From a virus, in IMG/VR virus record IMGVR_UViG_3300046459_000408, positions 1 through 32,817 of that record: 32,817 nucleotides of DNA; one strand, 5' to 3'. This document shows, one piece after another, positions 6,113-11,895 of the stretch (its first letter is position 1; each line of letters starts with the position of its first letter). Under the pieces are notes generated by a model that saw nothing but the letters and a program-made list of their open reading frames with translations, was not told the DNA's origin and did no database searches. Made by a program: the position numbers and the translations under genes.

Positions 6113-6702
6113 CAGCCTTCCTCACCCGGATCGCGAGACACGAGCACGAGCAGCGCGCGCGCGATCGGGGTGTGGCGCGGCGCACTCGCGAAGAACATGT
6201 CGCGCGCACGGTACCACCGTGCGAGCTCGTCCCCGTGCGCCCAGTGCCCCGTGACGATGATCCGGTTGCGCACCGTGTCGATCGCGCGCTCGAGCACCCC
6301 GTGCACGTCGTCGGGCACGAACCGCAGCGCGTAGTCCGCCATGCCCGCGTTCTCGCACGGCCAACACCCGCACGGCGCGTCGGACCACCGCAACGCCTCC
6401 GCGCGGGTATACGTCTCGCGCTCGTGCGTCGCCATGACGCGCAGATCCGCGGACACGTGCGCGATCGCCGGCGCCGGCAACGCGTGCACCCACTCCGCCA
6501 CCGTCGGGAACTTGCGGCACGTCGTCAGGCACGCCTTTCCCGCTGTCAACACGTCGTCCAGCGGCGCGTCCGCCAGCACTTTGAAATACGTCCGGCTCAA
6601 CGTCTCGATCTCTGCCGCCTTTAACTTGAGACGGAAGGCACCGTAGACGCGCCTAAAGGCGCGATCGAAGGTGCCGAACTCAGGCTCAACCATCGACGTC
6701 AC
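6112..6702 (-). CDS. Putative replication protein, helicase-loader-like
   Basis: A 196-aa protein (GTG start at 6702 in a GTGA overlap; an ATG three codons later is the alternative). The N-terminal 80 residues form helices with the pattern FRRVYGAFRLKLK...YFKVLADAPLDDVLTAGKACLTTCRKFPTVAEWVHAL, which resembles the helical domain of phage helicase loaders and G39P-type proteins (a Y...L.....V..A.......FPT..E signature). The C-terminal part has CGCWPC (about 109-114) and a helix-rich end. Location directly downstream of the DUF1376 replication gene fits the initiator-plus-loader pairs of temperate phages. The assignment rests on pattern and context only. It ends in EEG, part of the junction cassette. 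Confidence 0.5.
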   Translation of the reverse strand: MTSMVEPEFGTFDRAFRRVYGAFRLKLKAAEIETLSRTYFKVLADAPLDDVLTAGKACLTTCRKFPTVAEWVHALPAPAIAHVSADLRVMATHERETYTRAEALRWSDAPCGCWPCENAGMADYALRFVPDDVHGVLERAIDTVRNRIIVTGHWAHGDELARWYRARDMFFASAPRHTPIARALLVLVSRDPGEEG

Positions 6703-6926
6703 CCACGTGTCTCTAGATCACGATCGGTGGTACTCAACACGGTCGCCGTCCGGCGATCGCGCCCCAGGCGCGTCGCCTCCGGCTTCTTATTCTTTTGTAG
6801 TGACGGAGGCCATTGCCCGGGCAATGGCTGGACGCATGCTTGGGCAATGCGTAGGCATATGTCTGGCTGCCCCGAAACAGATGCCTGGGCAATGCGTGGG
6901 CATTGGCTGGAACTATGCCCGGCCAT
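6699..6926 (-). CDS. Shifted-frame C-terminal segment of the DUF1376 replication gene
   Basis: DUF1376 proteins usually continue after the RWGGNG segment with a Gln/Cys/Ser-rich, low-complexity tail. Here the DUF1376 frame stops at 6913, while a tail of that character (HSSSQCPRIAQAS, LRIAQAC, SLQKNKKPEATRLG) continues in the +1 frame up to 6699, where it meets the next gene as GTGA. An in-frame ATG at 6926 could start it as a separate 75-aa gene overlapping the DUF1376 end by 14 bases. Alternatives are a +1 frameshift, a real indel splitting one ancestral gene, or a sequencing error. The segment also contains the iteron-like repeats described separately. Confidence 0.45.
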   Translation of the reverse strand: MAGHSSSQCPRIAQASVSGQPDICLRIAQACVQPLPGQWPPSLQKNKKPEATRLGRDRRTATVLSTTDRDLETRG

Positions 6927-6930
6927 TGCC
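6810..6930. repeat. Iteron-like cluster; candidate replication origin inside the replication gene
   Basis: Within 120 bases the octamer GGGCAATG occurs at 6819, 6842 and 6887, with variants GGGCATTG at 6898 and inverted CATTGCC(C) at 6811 and 6924. An 18-base perfect palindrome CCATTGCCCGGGCAATGG spans 6810-6827, and an 18-base near-identical direct repeat TGGGCAATGCGTRGGCAT lies at 6841-6858 and 6886-6903. Lambdoid phages carry origin iterons inside the initiator gene, and this cluster lies in the tail of the DUF1376 gene just before the putative loader, so an origin is plausible. Codon repetition in a low-complexity tail is the alternative explanation. Confidence 0.45.
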
Positions 6931-7293
6931 ACCCCATCGGCCGAGCGCGCCCTTGCGGCCTTTGTCGCTGGCCCGGTACGCCCGTTCCTGCGCCTCGCTG
7001 TAGATCGCGAGTTGCGTGTCATTAACCAGCAACCCGGAATCGTTCAGGTGCCAGTACCGCGCGACGGCGGGCCAGGTGCGCGCCCACTCGTCGTCGGTCG
7101 CCGCCACCGAACGCTTGATCGTGTCGAGGTTGGCCGGCAACTGCCCGCCACGTCGCCACGACTGCGTCAACATTTCGCGGTAGAGTCCGCGCGCCTCGAG
7201 CGGGAGCAAGAACGCGGACGAGCCGGTCCACCGGTCGGTCCAAAACCATTCCGCCAGTAACTTGTCTTTCACCAGGGGCATCGTGCCGACCAT
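6913..7293 (-). CDS. DUF1376 family phage replication protein, possibly truncated
   Basis: A 126-aa protein with the DUF1376 signature: WFWTDRWTGSSAFLLPLEARGLYREMLTQSWRRGGQLPANLDTIKRSVAATDDEW, then a second part WxxVARYWHLNDSGLLVND...AYRASDKGRKGALGRWGGNG. This domain is a winged-helix-like module found at the start of phage replication initiators (lambda O-like position). Family members usually carry a longer variable tail, whereas this frame ends at TAG right after GGNGRA and the expected tail appears in another frame (6699-6926). The start at 7293 follows the preceding stop directly (TAGATG). A further in-frame ATG lies four codons in. Likely role: origin binding and replisome recruitment together with the loader-like gene downstream. 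Confidence 0.75.
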   Translation of the reverse strand: MVGTMPLVKDKLLAEWFWTDRWTGSSAFLLPLEARGLYREMLTQSWRRGGQLPANLDTIKRSVAATDDEWARTWPAVARYWHLNDSGLLVNDTQLAIYSEAQERAYRASDKGRKGALGRWGGNGRA

Positions 7294-7452
7294 CTACTGG
7301 TTGCTCACGGTCTTGAGTCTTGGTGGACGCGCGGCCTCGAGGTCGGCCTTGTCGCGCTGCTTGACGAGCGTCTCGCGCGCGTGCTCGAGGACAGCCAGTT
7401 GATAGTCGAGGTCTTTGATCGCCTTGTCGAGTTGCGACTCGCGTTTACTCAT
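7294..7452 (-). CDS. Coiled-coil microprotein, 52 aa
   Basis: Too short for usual ORF cut-offs. Reading from ATG at 7452 gives MSKRESQLDKAIKDLDYQLAVL followed by EHARETLVKQRDKADLEAARPP and a short basic tail ending SNQ. The first 40 residues have heptad-spaced Leu/Ile/Val and alternating charges, a typical coiled coil. A GGAGG ribosome site lies six bases upstream of the ATG. The stop TAG is immediately followed by the ATG of the DUF1376 gene, so the two are probably co-translated; a role as a small partner of the replication protein is possible. The family is not recognised. Confidence 0.6.
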   Translation of the reverse strand: MSKRESQLDKAIKDLDYQLAVLEHARETLVKQRDKADLEAARPPRLKTVSNQ

Positions 7453-7651
7453 GCGTCCTCCGTCGCGGATGCATCGTGGTCGCGTGCTCCCACCACAACA
7501 GCCGCAGAAATTCGGTGATCTCGTCGTCGGTGTCGCCGGTCATCGTCGCGTGCCAGTCGCACGCGGTGCACGACGCCTCCGCGCGTCGCACGGGGAGTAA
7601 CCCGTCGCCACGGTCCGCGCCGTCGACAATCACCGCGCGCGGGGTCGTCAT
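7445..7651 (-). CDS. Small putative zinc-finger protein, 68 aa
   Basis: A 68-aa protein with CTACDWH (residues about 28-34) followed by a helix (DDEITEFLRLLWWEHATTMH), giving a CxxCxxH...H arrangement compatible with one zinc site. This style of protein (Cys pair, then an acidic helix with WEH) is frequent in phage early operons and often annotated only as hypothetical. The ATG at 7651 forms ATGA with the stop of the gene that overlaps the cytosine methyltransferase, evidence that the latter is translated. Its own stop overlaps the start of the coiled-coil microprotein by eight bases. Confidence 0.6.
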   Translation of the reverse strand: MTTPRAVIVDGADRGDGLLPVRRAEASCTACDWHATMTGDTDDEITEFLRLLWWEHATTMHPRRRTHE

Positions 7652-8724
7652 CGCGTCACGCCCGTGTCATCGCTCGAGATAGGCGCGGATGAACGCGGCC
7701 GCGACTTGCGGAACGATCGCATTGCCGTACCCGCGCAGTCGTCCCACGCGGGCGGATACCCCATGAGCCAGCGGGAATGTGCCGGGTTCAACTGGCCGCG
7801 CTTTCCCGTCGCTGCAGGGGGTCCACTCGGCATCAGCCCAGTAATTTGATCCTTTAAGTTGACGCAACCGCCGCGCTTTTTCCGATTCTCCAGATTGCCA
7901 GACGCTAGATGATCCATGCAGTTTGGCGTGGCCCACGTCGCCAGCCTCGCCGCATCCGTCATTTGCGCCATCACTTGCAGTGACGTAATCTGCGTGCGGT
8001 TCCCACCCATCCGCTGCTTCATCGCCAGATGCGCTTCCGGCGTCTTGTTGTCGTCGTTCGCGCACGGTGTCGGCCATGTTGCCAGCGGTGCCTGGTCCCG
8101 CAGCTTGTAACGACCATGCGCCGCCGTCATCTGCATCACCCCGCCCTCCGCATCCCCTGCGTTCGGACTGCGCCACGCCGCCAACAACACGTAATCCCGT
8201 AGGTTCCTCGAATGCGCCGCCCCACTCGGACGCAGAATCCCCATCTCCGCGTGCAGCGCATTCTTCTCCTGCCCCCCGCCCGTCGTATCCCCTTCCGCCT
8301 GCGGCGTGGGCCACGAACCAGAGACGCTGTCTGATGTGGAACGCGCCGACACCACCAGCCGGCAGACCACACGCCCCGACGGCGTAACCTTCTTTTTCCA
8401 CGTCATCGCAAACACGGTCGAGCCATCCGTGTCCAATCGCTGCTTCAACCTGCTCACCAAAGACGACTGGAGGCCGGCACTGGGCAATGAGCTGGAACCA
8501 GACAGGCCAAAGGTCGCGGGGATCGTGTCCGCCAGCCTGGGCGCCTGCGGCCGAGAACGGCTGACAGGGACAACTCCCCGTCCAGACAGCGCGGTCGTCG
8601 GGCCATCCGGCCAATCGAAGAGCGTAGGACCAGCCGCCAATCCCAGCGAAGAAGTGACACTGGGCGAAGCCTCGCACGTCGTCGGGCTGAACAAGGGCAA
8701 TTGATCGCTCATCGACTTCGCCAT
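7648..8724 (-). CDS. Overlapping alternative-frame protein within the cytosine methyltransferase gene
   Basis: A 358-aa open frame (ATG at 8724, or at 8712 beginning MSDQLPLFSPTTCEASPS) lies almost wholly inside the methyltransferase gene in a different frame. It has features of a real protein: an N-terminal SPTTCE...LGLAAGPTLFDWPDGPTT segment, a middle SSLVSRLKQRLDTDGSTVFAMTWKKKVTPSGR..., four spaced repeats of the form (L)A.W.(T/S)P...D (SWPTPQAEGD, AWRSPNAGD, TWPTPCANDD, TWATPNCMD), and a C-terminal LNPAHSRWLMGYPPAWDDCAGTAMRS. As I recall, similar sequences accompany phage methyltransferases and also occur outside such overlaps. Its stop is coupled (ATGA) to the next gene. Function unknown; a methyltransferase partner or specificity factor is conceivable. 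Confidence 0.65.
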   Translation of the reverse strand: MAKSMSDQLPLFSPTTCEASPSVTSSLGLAAGPTLFDWPDGPTTALSGRGVVPVSRSRPQAPRLADTIPATFGLSGSSSLPSAGLQSSLVSRLKQRLDTDGSTVFAMTWKKKVTPSGRVVCRLVVSARSTSDSVSGSWPTPQAEGDTTGGGQEKNALHAEMGILRPSGAAHSRNLRDYVLLAAWRSPNAGDAEGGVMQMTAAHGRYKLRDQAPLATWPTPCANDDNKTPEAHLAMKQRMGGNRTQITSLQVMAQMTDAARLATWATPNCMDHLASGNLENRKKRGGCVNLKDQITGLMPSGPPAATGKRGQLNPAHSRWLMGYPPAWDDCAGTAMRSFRKSRPRSSAPISSDDTGVTR

Positions 8725-8803
8725 CAGCGATCAGCCCTTGCGTGATCAATTCGCGCAGCCAGGCGGCGGCGAACGGATCGTGTTCGTTGTAGTACGCCGA
8801 CAT
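7667..8803 (-). CDS. DNA (cytosine-5) methyltransferase
   Basis: A 378-aa C5-cytosine methyltransferase that transfers methyl from AdoMet to cytosine in DNA. Motif I FAGIGGWSYAL is at residues 52-62, motif IV PCQPFS at 79-84 with the catalytic Cys80, the ENV-like motif reads VVFGEQV at 113-119, motif VIII is IRQRLWFVAHA at about 157-167, and motif X GYGNAIVPQVAAAF lies near the C-terminus. Between VIII and X about 180 residues form a low-complexity stretch rich in Gly, Asp and Ala with spaced MADT, HAD and GHA elements, probably the target-recognition region shaped by the overlapping frame. ATG at 8803 directly follows a TAG. Phage enzymes of this type protect against host restriction. Confidence 0.9.
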   Translation of the reverse strand: MSAYYNEHDPFAAAWLRELITQGLIADGEVDERSIALVQPDDVRGFAQCHFFAGIGGWSYALRLAGWPDDRAVWTGSCPCQPFSAAGAQAGGHDPRDLWPVWFQLIAQCRPPVVFGEQVEAAIGHGWLDRVCDDVEKEGYAVGACGLPAGGVGAFHIRQRLWFVAHAAGGRGYDGRGAGEECAARGDGDSASEWGGAFEEPTGLRVVGGVAQSERRGCGGRGDADDGGAWSLQAAGPGTAGNMADTVRERRQQDAGSASGDEAADGWEPHADYVTASDGANDGCGEAGDVGHAKLHGSSSVWQSGESEKARRLRQLKGSNYWADAEWTPCSDGKARPVEPGTFPLAHGVSARVGRLRGYGNAIVPQVAAAFIRAYLER

Positions 8804-8848
8804 CTACCGTTGCGATCTCCACGCAAACCCGCAGTGCTGGCATTTCAT
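8804..8848 (-). CDS. Possible zinc-knuckle peptide ORF without clear start
   Basis: From ATG at 8848 the frame encodes only MKCQHCGFAWRSQR and ends in a TAG directly followed by the methyltransferase ATG. The frame is open upstream for about 15 more codons (reading RHHRWYWATPRL before the Met), which looks protein-like together with the CxxC. No ATG, GTG or good ribosome site was found for the longer version; only a TTG just before the ATG. It could be a remnant of a small zinc protein or a leader peptide for coupling. Confidence 0.25.
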   Translation of the reverse strand: MKCQHCGFAWRSQR

Positions 8849-8889
8849 CAACCTCGGTGTCGCCCAGTACCAGCGATGATGGCGACACG

Positions 8890-9915
8890 CTAAAAAGGAA
8901 TACCGTCCTCGTCCGTGCGATCCGGCAACGCATCCGGCGGGGAGAGCGGCAGCGGCCCCTCGTGCGCGTCCTCGAGCCCCGCGAGCTCGTAGCCGAACTT
9001 GCCTTTCGTCGTCCGCAGCAACACCGCTTGTTCGCGGTGCCAGGCGCTCTCGGCCCGCGCCGCGAGCGTCTCGTTGATCGTCGTCAGCCGCGTTTGATTC
9101 GCCGGCCAGCTCGCGTTGCCGGCGACTGTGATCGTCGTGCGGATCACGTTCGGGTTTTTCGTCGGCACCGCGTCGAGTTTGGTGATGAGCACCACGCCGG
9201 TGGCGAGCCGGGCCAGGCGCTCGGCGCTGAACTCGTGCACCTCGACCTGGTCGCGCGCGTCGTTGTCGTCGGGTTGCGGTGTCTCACGTCTCACGGGCTC
9301 CGAGCCGTGAGACGGTGAGACGGCGACAGCAGCCCCCTTGCTGGCGGTTTCGTACTGGTCGGCGATCGCGGTCGCCTCGGTCACGAAGTCCGGCCGCGCC
9401 TGCTCCAACTCTTCCTTCACATACAGCCCGCCAAGCTGTTGCGGGAACGCCTTTCTGAGCGCGAGCGCCTCCGCACATTTGCCGAGCATCACGTGCGGCA
9501 TCCGTTTCCACATCACGTCCCCGCGGCCGTTCGGCCCCGGGTCCGGCACGTACTCGCCATACCTCGCGGTCGCGCTGTAGGCGTAGCGCGTGCCCCGCGT
9601 CAACCGATACACCGTCACCGTCGCCGTGCGCGCGTCCTTGTCGAACACGGGGTCATCGCTGCCGGCCATCTCGCCCGTGTCGTGCGCGCGGCCACGCAGG
9701 AAATCGATACTCGTGATCGGCGTATACCGCCCGCCGCGTTTCGTGAAATGGATCAGACGGTCGAGCGGATGCACGCCGCGGCGTTGACAGTCGAACAGGA
9801 ATAACTCGAGTTCCGCATCGGTGGCGCCGACCGCGACCGTGCGTTTGATCAACTCGAGCTGGTCGCGCGTGACGACCGGCGCGGGAGACGGGGCGAGAGC
9901 GAGGGCGTCAGTCAT
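8890..9915 (-). CDS. bet: Bet/RecT-family single-strand annealing protein with SSB-like tail
   Basis: A 341-aa recombinase of the phage Bet (RecT superfamily) type, which anneals complementary single strands during replication-linked recombination. The core (about 15-175) shows LELIKRTVAVGATDAELELFLFDCQRRGVHPL, a strand region with TVTVYR, and the conserved end WKRMPHVMLGKCAEALALRKAFPQQLGGLYVKEE. The C-terminal 125 residues are an added beta-rich domain (VVLITKLDAVPTK...IRTTITVAG) ending TDEDGIPF, closely like the acidic SSB tail that binds SSB partner proteins. The long frame upstream of 9915 was rejected because it runs through the Dam gene. No exonuclease of the YqaJ/Exo kind is obvious next to it; a PD-(D/E)XK gene lies two genes upstream. 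Confidence 0.85.
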   Translation of the reverse strand: MTDALALAPSPAPVVTRDQLELIKRTVAVGATDAELELFLFDCQRRGVHPLDRLIHFTKRGGRYTPITSIDFLRGRAHDTGEMAGSDDPVFDKDARTATVTVYRLTRGTRYAYSATARYGEYVPDPGPNGRGDVMWKRMPHVMLGKCAEALALRKAFPQQLGGLYVKEELEQARPDFVTEATAIADQYETASKGAAVAVSPSHGSEPVRRETPQPDDNDARDQVEVHEFSAERLARLATGVVLITKLDAVPTKNPNVIRTTITVAGNASWPANQTRLTTINETLAARAESAWHREQAVLLRTTKGKFGYELAGLEDAHEGPLPLSPPDALPDRTDEDGIPF

Positions 9916-9919
9916 AGGT

Positions 9920-10852
9920 CTACTCTCCGAAGTGCACGCCGCGCTCGACGCGCTGATAGATGTCACCGAAACCGTGGAAGTGTTCGTAGAATTTGCCGAG
10001 ATCATCCCCGAGATAGAAGACCACCGAGGGAAACGGCGCGGGATCGTTGTTACCGACGAACGTGAGCCGTCCTTCGATGAAGCAGCAGACATAGTCGCGC
10101 AGCCGACGAAACCATTGCGTGTCGGTCCGTGCGGGCAACAGCGCGAGGGCTTCCGTCACGTCGCCGTGCTCGTACGACTCGCAGAGTTTCGCGCTCCACG
10201 CATCGATCTCGCGGCCGTAGGGGGGGTTCATGTAGACGCGACCACGCCACGTCTGCACCAGGCCGTTGTCGTCGCGCGTGAAGTATTGCGCCGCCTGCAC
10301 GTTCGGTTGTTCGCGCGCATCGCTACACGGATCGAGATCGATGGCGCCGAGGCACGCGGCGACCGCGTCGAGGATCACTCGCGGCGTGTAGTGCTCCGGT
10401 TTTTCACTCGAGAAATGGACGTTGGCGCCTTCGACAGTTCGCACGCTCTCGACGAGCGCCTCGAATTTCGGCGCGGGCATCTTCGCCAGTTTGCGCGCCC
10501 GATCGGCCAGGTTCTTATCGATCCCGGCGTCGGCCAGGGTGGGTTGTGTGGGTTCATTTTTAACCCGCACATTTCGATTGCCTCGTCCACCTGCATTACC
10601 GCGTGCGCCGTGATTCAATCCCACCGACTCACGTTGCGCTTTGATCAACTCGCCGACGCGCCGCTCTGCTTGCATACGAACCGCGATCGCGTCTTTCTCG
10701 AGTTGCCGATTCTTCGCCTGGCGCGCGTACGCCTTCATCGCGATCGCGGCGTTGCGAATCGTCTTGACTTCATCAGTGGACTTCGCCAGCGCGATCGCGC
10801 GGCAGGCGGCGTCGTACCGTTTCAGCGCGACGGGTTCAGCGTGCGTAGCCAT
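9920..10852 (-). CDS. Phage Dam-type DNA N6-adenine methyltransferase with N-terminal helical domain
   Basis: A 310-aa protein in two parts. Residues 1-140 are Lys/Arg/Ala-rich helices (AIALAKSTDEVKTIRNAAIAMKAYARQAKNRQLEKDA and RRVGELIKAQRES), as found before methyltransferase domains in many phage proteins, likely a DNA-binding domain. Residues about 150-310 match the phage Dam family: EHYTPRVILDAVAACLGAIDLDPCS, then VYMNPPYG with the catalytic NPPY at 209-212, and a C-terminal VFYLGDD. It would methylate adenine N6 using AdoMet, protecting phage DNA. The ATG at 10852 lies inside the upstream gene's end (31-base overlap), chosen because the protein then starts MATHAEPVALKRYD; the frame upstream is a shadow. 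Confidence 0.85.
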   Translation of the reverse strand: MATHAEPVALKRYDAACRAIALAKSTDEVKTIRNAAIAMKAYARQAKNRQLEKDAIAVRMQAERRVGELIKAQRESVGLNHGARGNAGGRGNRNVRVKNEPTQPTLADAGIDKNLADRARKLAKMPAPKFEALVESVRTVEGANVHFSSEKPEHYTPRVILDAVAACLGAIDLDPCSDAREQPNVQAAQYFTRDDNGLVQTWRGRVYMNPPYGREIDAWSAKLCESYEHGDVTEALALLPARTDTQWFRRLRDYVCCFIEGRLTFVGNNDPAPFPSVVFYLGDDLGKFYEHFHGFGDIYQRVERGVHFGE

Positions 10853-11223
10853 GCCATGAACTCTTCCAACCGATACACCGCGAACATATGGGTCGGCTCG
10901 CAGTGCTCGCGCATCCACGCCAGCGCACCTTCCCGACACGCGCCCCCGTGAATGACCACGACCGACCGATACGAACACCCGTGGAGATTGAGGTACATGT
11001 AGGGCAACTTCTCATCAACGCTGCCCTCGGAGTTTTGCCACCGCGATTCGATCACGAGCCCGTCTTCGTACTGGGCGCAATTGCGCACGAAGAAATCGAC
11101 GCGATGATCGCCACCGTAAATCGTGCGCCCGACGACATATTGCCGGTCGAACTCGAACCCGGCGATGTCCAAGATCGCGGCGAGCACGTCTTCGGCGTAC
11201 AGTCCGTTTTGGTTCGCCTTCAC
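10822..11223 (-). CDS. PD-(D/E)XK nuclease superfamily protein
   Basis: A 133-aa protein starting with GTG at 11223, in a GTGA overlap with the upstream stop. It shows the phage PD-(D/E)XK layout: a helix (NGLYAEDVLAAILDIAG), strand HRVDFFV with the first acidic residue, strand DGLVIESRWQNSEGSVDEKLPY with the second, and a strand SVVVIHGG. In related families the site is ExK (ECKWQ); here it reads E-S-R, so the usual Lys is Arg, and activity could be reduced. Function may be DNA end processing next to the Bet protein. It overlaps the Dam gene end by 31 bases. Fold assignment is good, activity uncertain. Confidence 0.65.
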   Translation of the reverse strand: MKANQNGLYAEDVLAAILDIAGFEFDRQYVVGRTIYGGDHRVDFFVRNCAQYEDGLVIESRWQNSEGSVDEKLPYMYLNLHGCSYRSVVVIHGGACREGALAWMREHCEPTHMFAVYRLEEFMAWLRTLNPSR

Positions 11224-11375
11224 AGATCGTCTCGCCTGTCGCGAAGGTGAGAATCGATCCAGCGTGGCGACACGTGCTCGGGCCGCTCGGCGCCGCGCAC
11301 GAGCGCCCACGCGACCGCGCCGACCAAGGCGCACGCAAACGCCATCGCGAGCGCCATCAGCACGAGTTCGCTCAC
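11220..11375 (-). CDS. Single-pass membrane microprotein, 51 aa
   Basis: GTG start at 11375 in a GTGA overlap with the upstream HTH gene; the stop overlaps the next GTG the same way. Residues 3-25 (ELVLMALAMAFACALVGAVAWAL) form one membrane helix; the rest (VRGAERPEHVSPRWIDSHLRDRRDDL) is charged and probably cytoplasmic by the positive-inside rule. No family recognised. Small early membrane proteins of this kind in temperate phages can act in superinfection exclusion or host takeover, but nothing here shows that. Confidence 0.55.
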   Translation of the reverse strand: MSELVLMALAMAFACALVGAVAWALVRGAERPEHVSPRWIDSHLRDRRDDL

Positions 11376-11647
11376 CGGACACCGCGCTTGCGGCCGAACG
11401 TCGGCTCGTACACCGCGTCGCCGCTGACGTACCGGTGCACCAGCACGCCCGAGTAACAGTGCGTCCCGATCGCGGGGCCGCGCACCAGGAGGTGATTGAA
11501 GTCGCCGCGCGCCTTGTGCCGGTAATAGGCCGACTGGCTCAAGTGGAAGATCGCCATCATGTCGACGGGGCCGAGCAGCTCGCCGGCGGCGGCGCGCGCG
11601 AGCGCCGCGGCGCAGGCGGAATCGACGATCGCGTCGAGAGGCGTCAT
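11372..11647 (-). CDS. Helix-turn-helix protein, excisionase/AlpA-like
   Basis: A 91-aa protein with an AlpA/MerR-type winged helix: LLGPVDMMAIFHLSQSAYYRHKARGDFNHLLVRGPAIGTHCYSGVLVHRYVSGD. The segment MMAIFHLSQSAYYRHKARG corresponds to helix-turn-helix, and the following VRGPAIGTHCYS to the wing. Its ATG overlaps the stop of the Cro-like gene (ATGA). As second gene of the leftward operon it may be a transcriptional activator or a regulator of excision. A second excisionase-like gene lies on the plus strand next to the integrase. Confidence 0.65.
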   Translation of the reverse strand: MTPLDAIVDSACAAALARAAAGELLGPVDMMAIFHLSQSAYYRHKARGDFNHLLVRGPAIGTHCYSGVLVHRYVSGDAVYEPTFGRKRGVR

Positions 11648-11859
11648 GCGATCTTCCGTTTCTGGGTGTTCTCGATGGCCTTGGCGACCATGCCGGGGGT
11701 GGTGTCGAGGGCCTCGGCCAGGGCCGAGATGGTGGACCAGCGCGGATCACGGACCTTGCCGAGCTCGAGCTGACTAATCGTGGTCTGCTCGACCCCGGTC
11801 ACTTGGGCGAGCCGGTACTGCGTGAGGCCCGCGCGCTCCCGGAGCTGTCGGAAATTCAT
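11644..11859 (-). CDS. Cro-like XRE family regulator
   Basis: A 71-aa protein that is nearly all one XRE helix-turn-helix domain: LRERAGLTQYRLAQVTGVEQTTISQLELGK, with recognition helix QTTISQLE, followed by STISALAEALDTTPGMVAKAI. It opens the leftward early operon, opposite the repressor gene, the place of Cro. The promoter at 11867-11895 would start transcription within a base or two of the ATG, and no Shine-Dalgarno lies before the ATG, so the mRNA is probably leaderless. An operator-like palindrome overlaps the start codon, suggesting autoregulation. Confidence 0.85.
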   Translation of the reverse strand: MNFRQLRERAGLTQYRLAQVTGVEQTTISQLELGKVRDPRWSTISALAEALDTTPGMVAKAIENTQKRKIA

Positions 11860-11862
11860 TCC
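11850..11862. promoter_or_regulatory. Operator-like palindrome O2 at the Cro-like start
   Basis: GGAAATTCATTCC has the same GGAA-N5-TTCC form as O1 and is flanked by C and G that extend the dyad. It covers the predicted transcription start and ATG of the Cro-like gene, so a bound regulator would block early transcription. Confidence 0.5.
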
Positions 11863-11866
11863 GCAA

Positions 11867-11895
11867 AATCTAGAAAATGATTACGCCTTTGTCAA
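11867..11895 (-). promoter_or_regulatory. Leftward early promoter (sigma70-type)
   Basis: On the minus strand TTGACA (11890-11895) is separated by exactly 17 bases from TAGATT (11867-11872), close to the sigma70 consensus. Seven bases separate the -10 box from the Cro-like ATG, predicting a leaderless transcript. It would drive the whole early operon. Confidence 0.75.
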
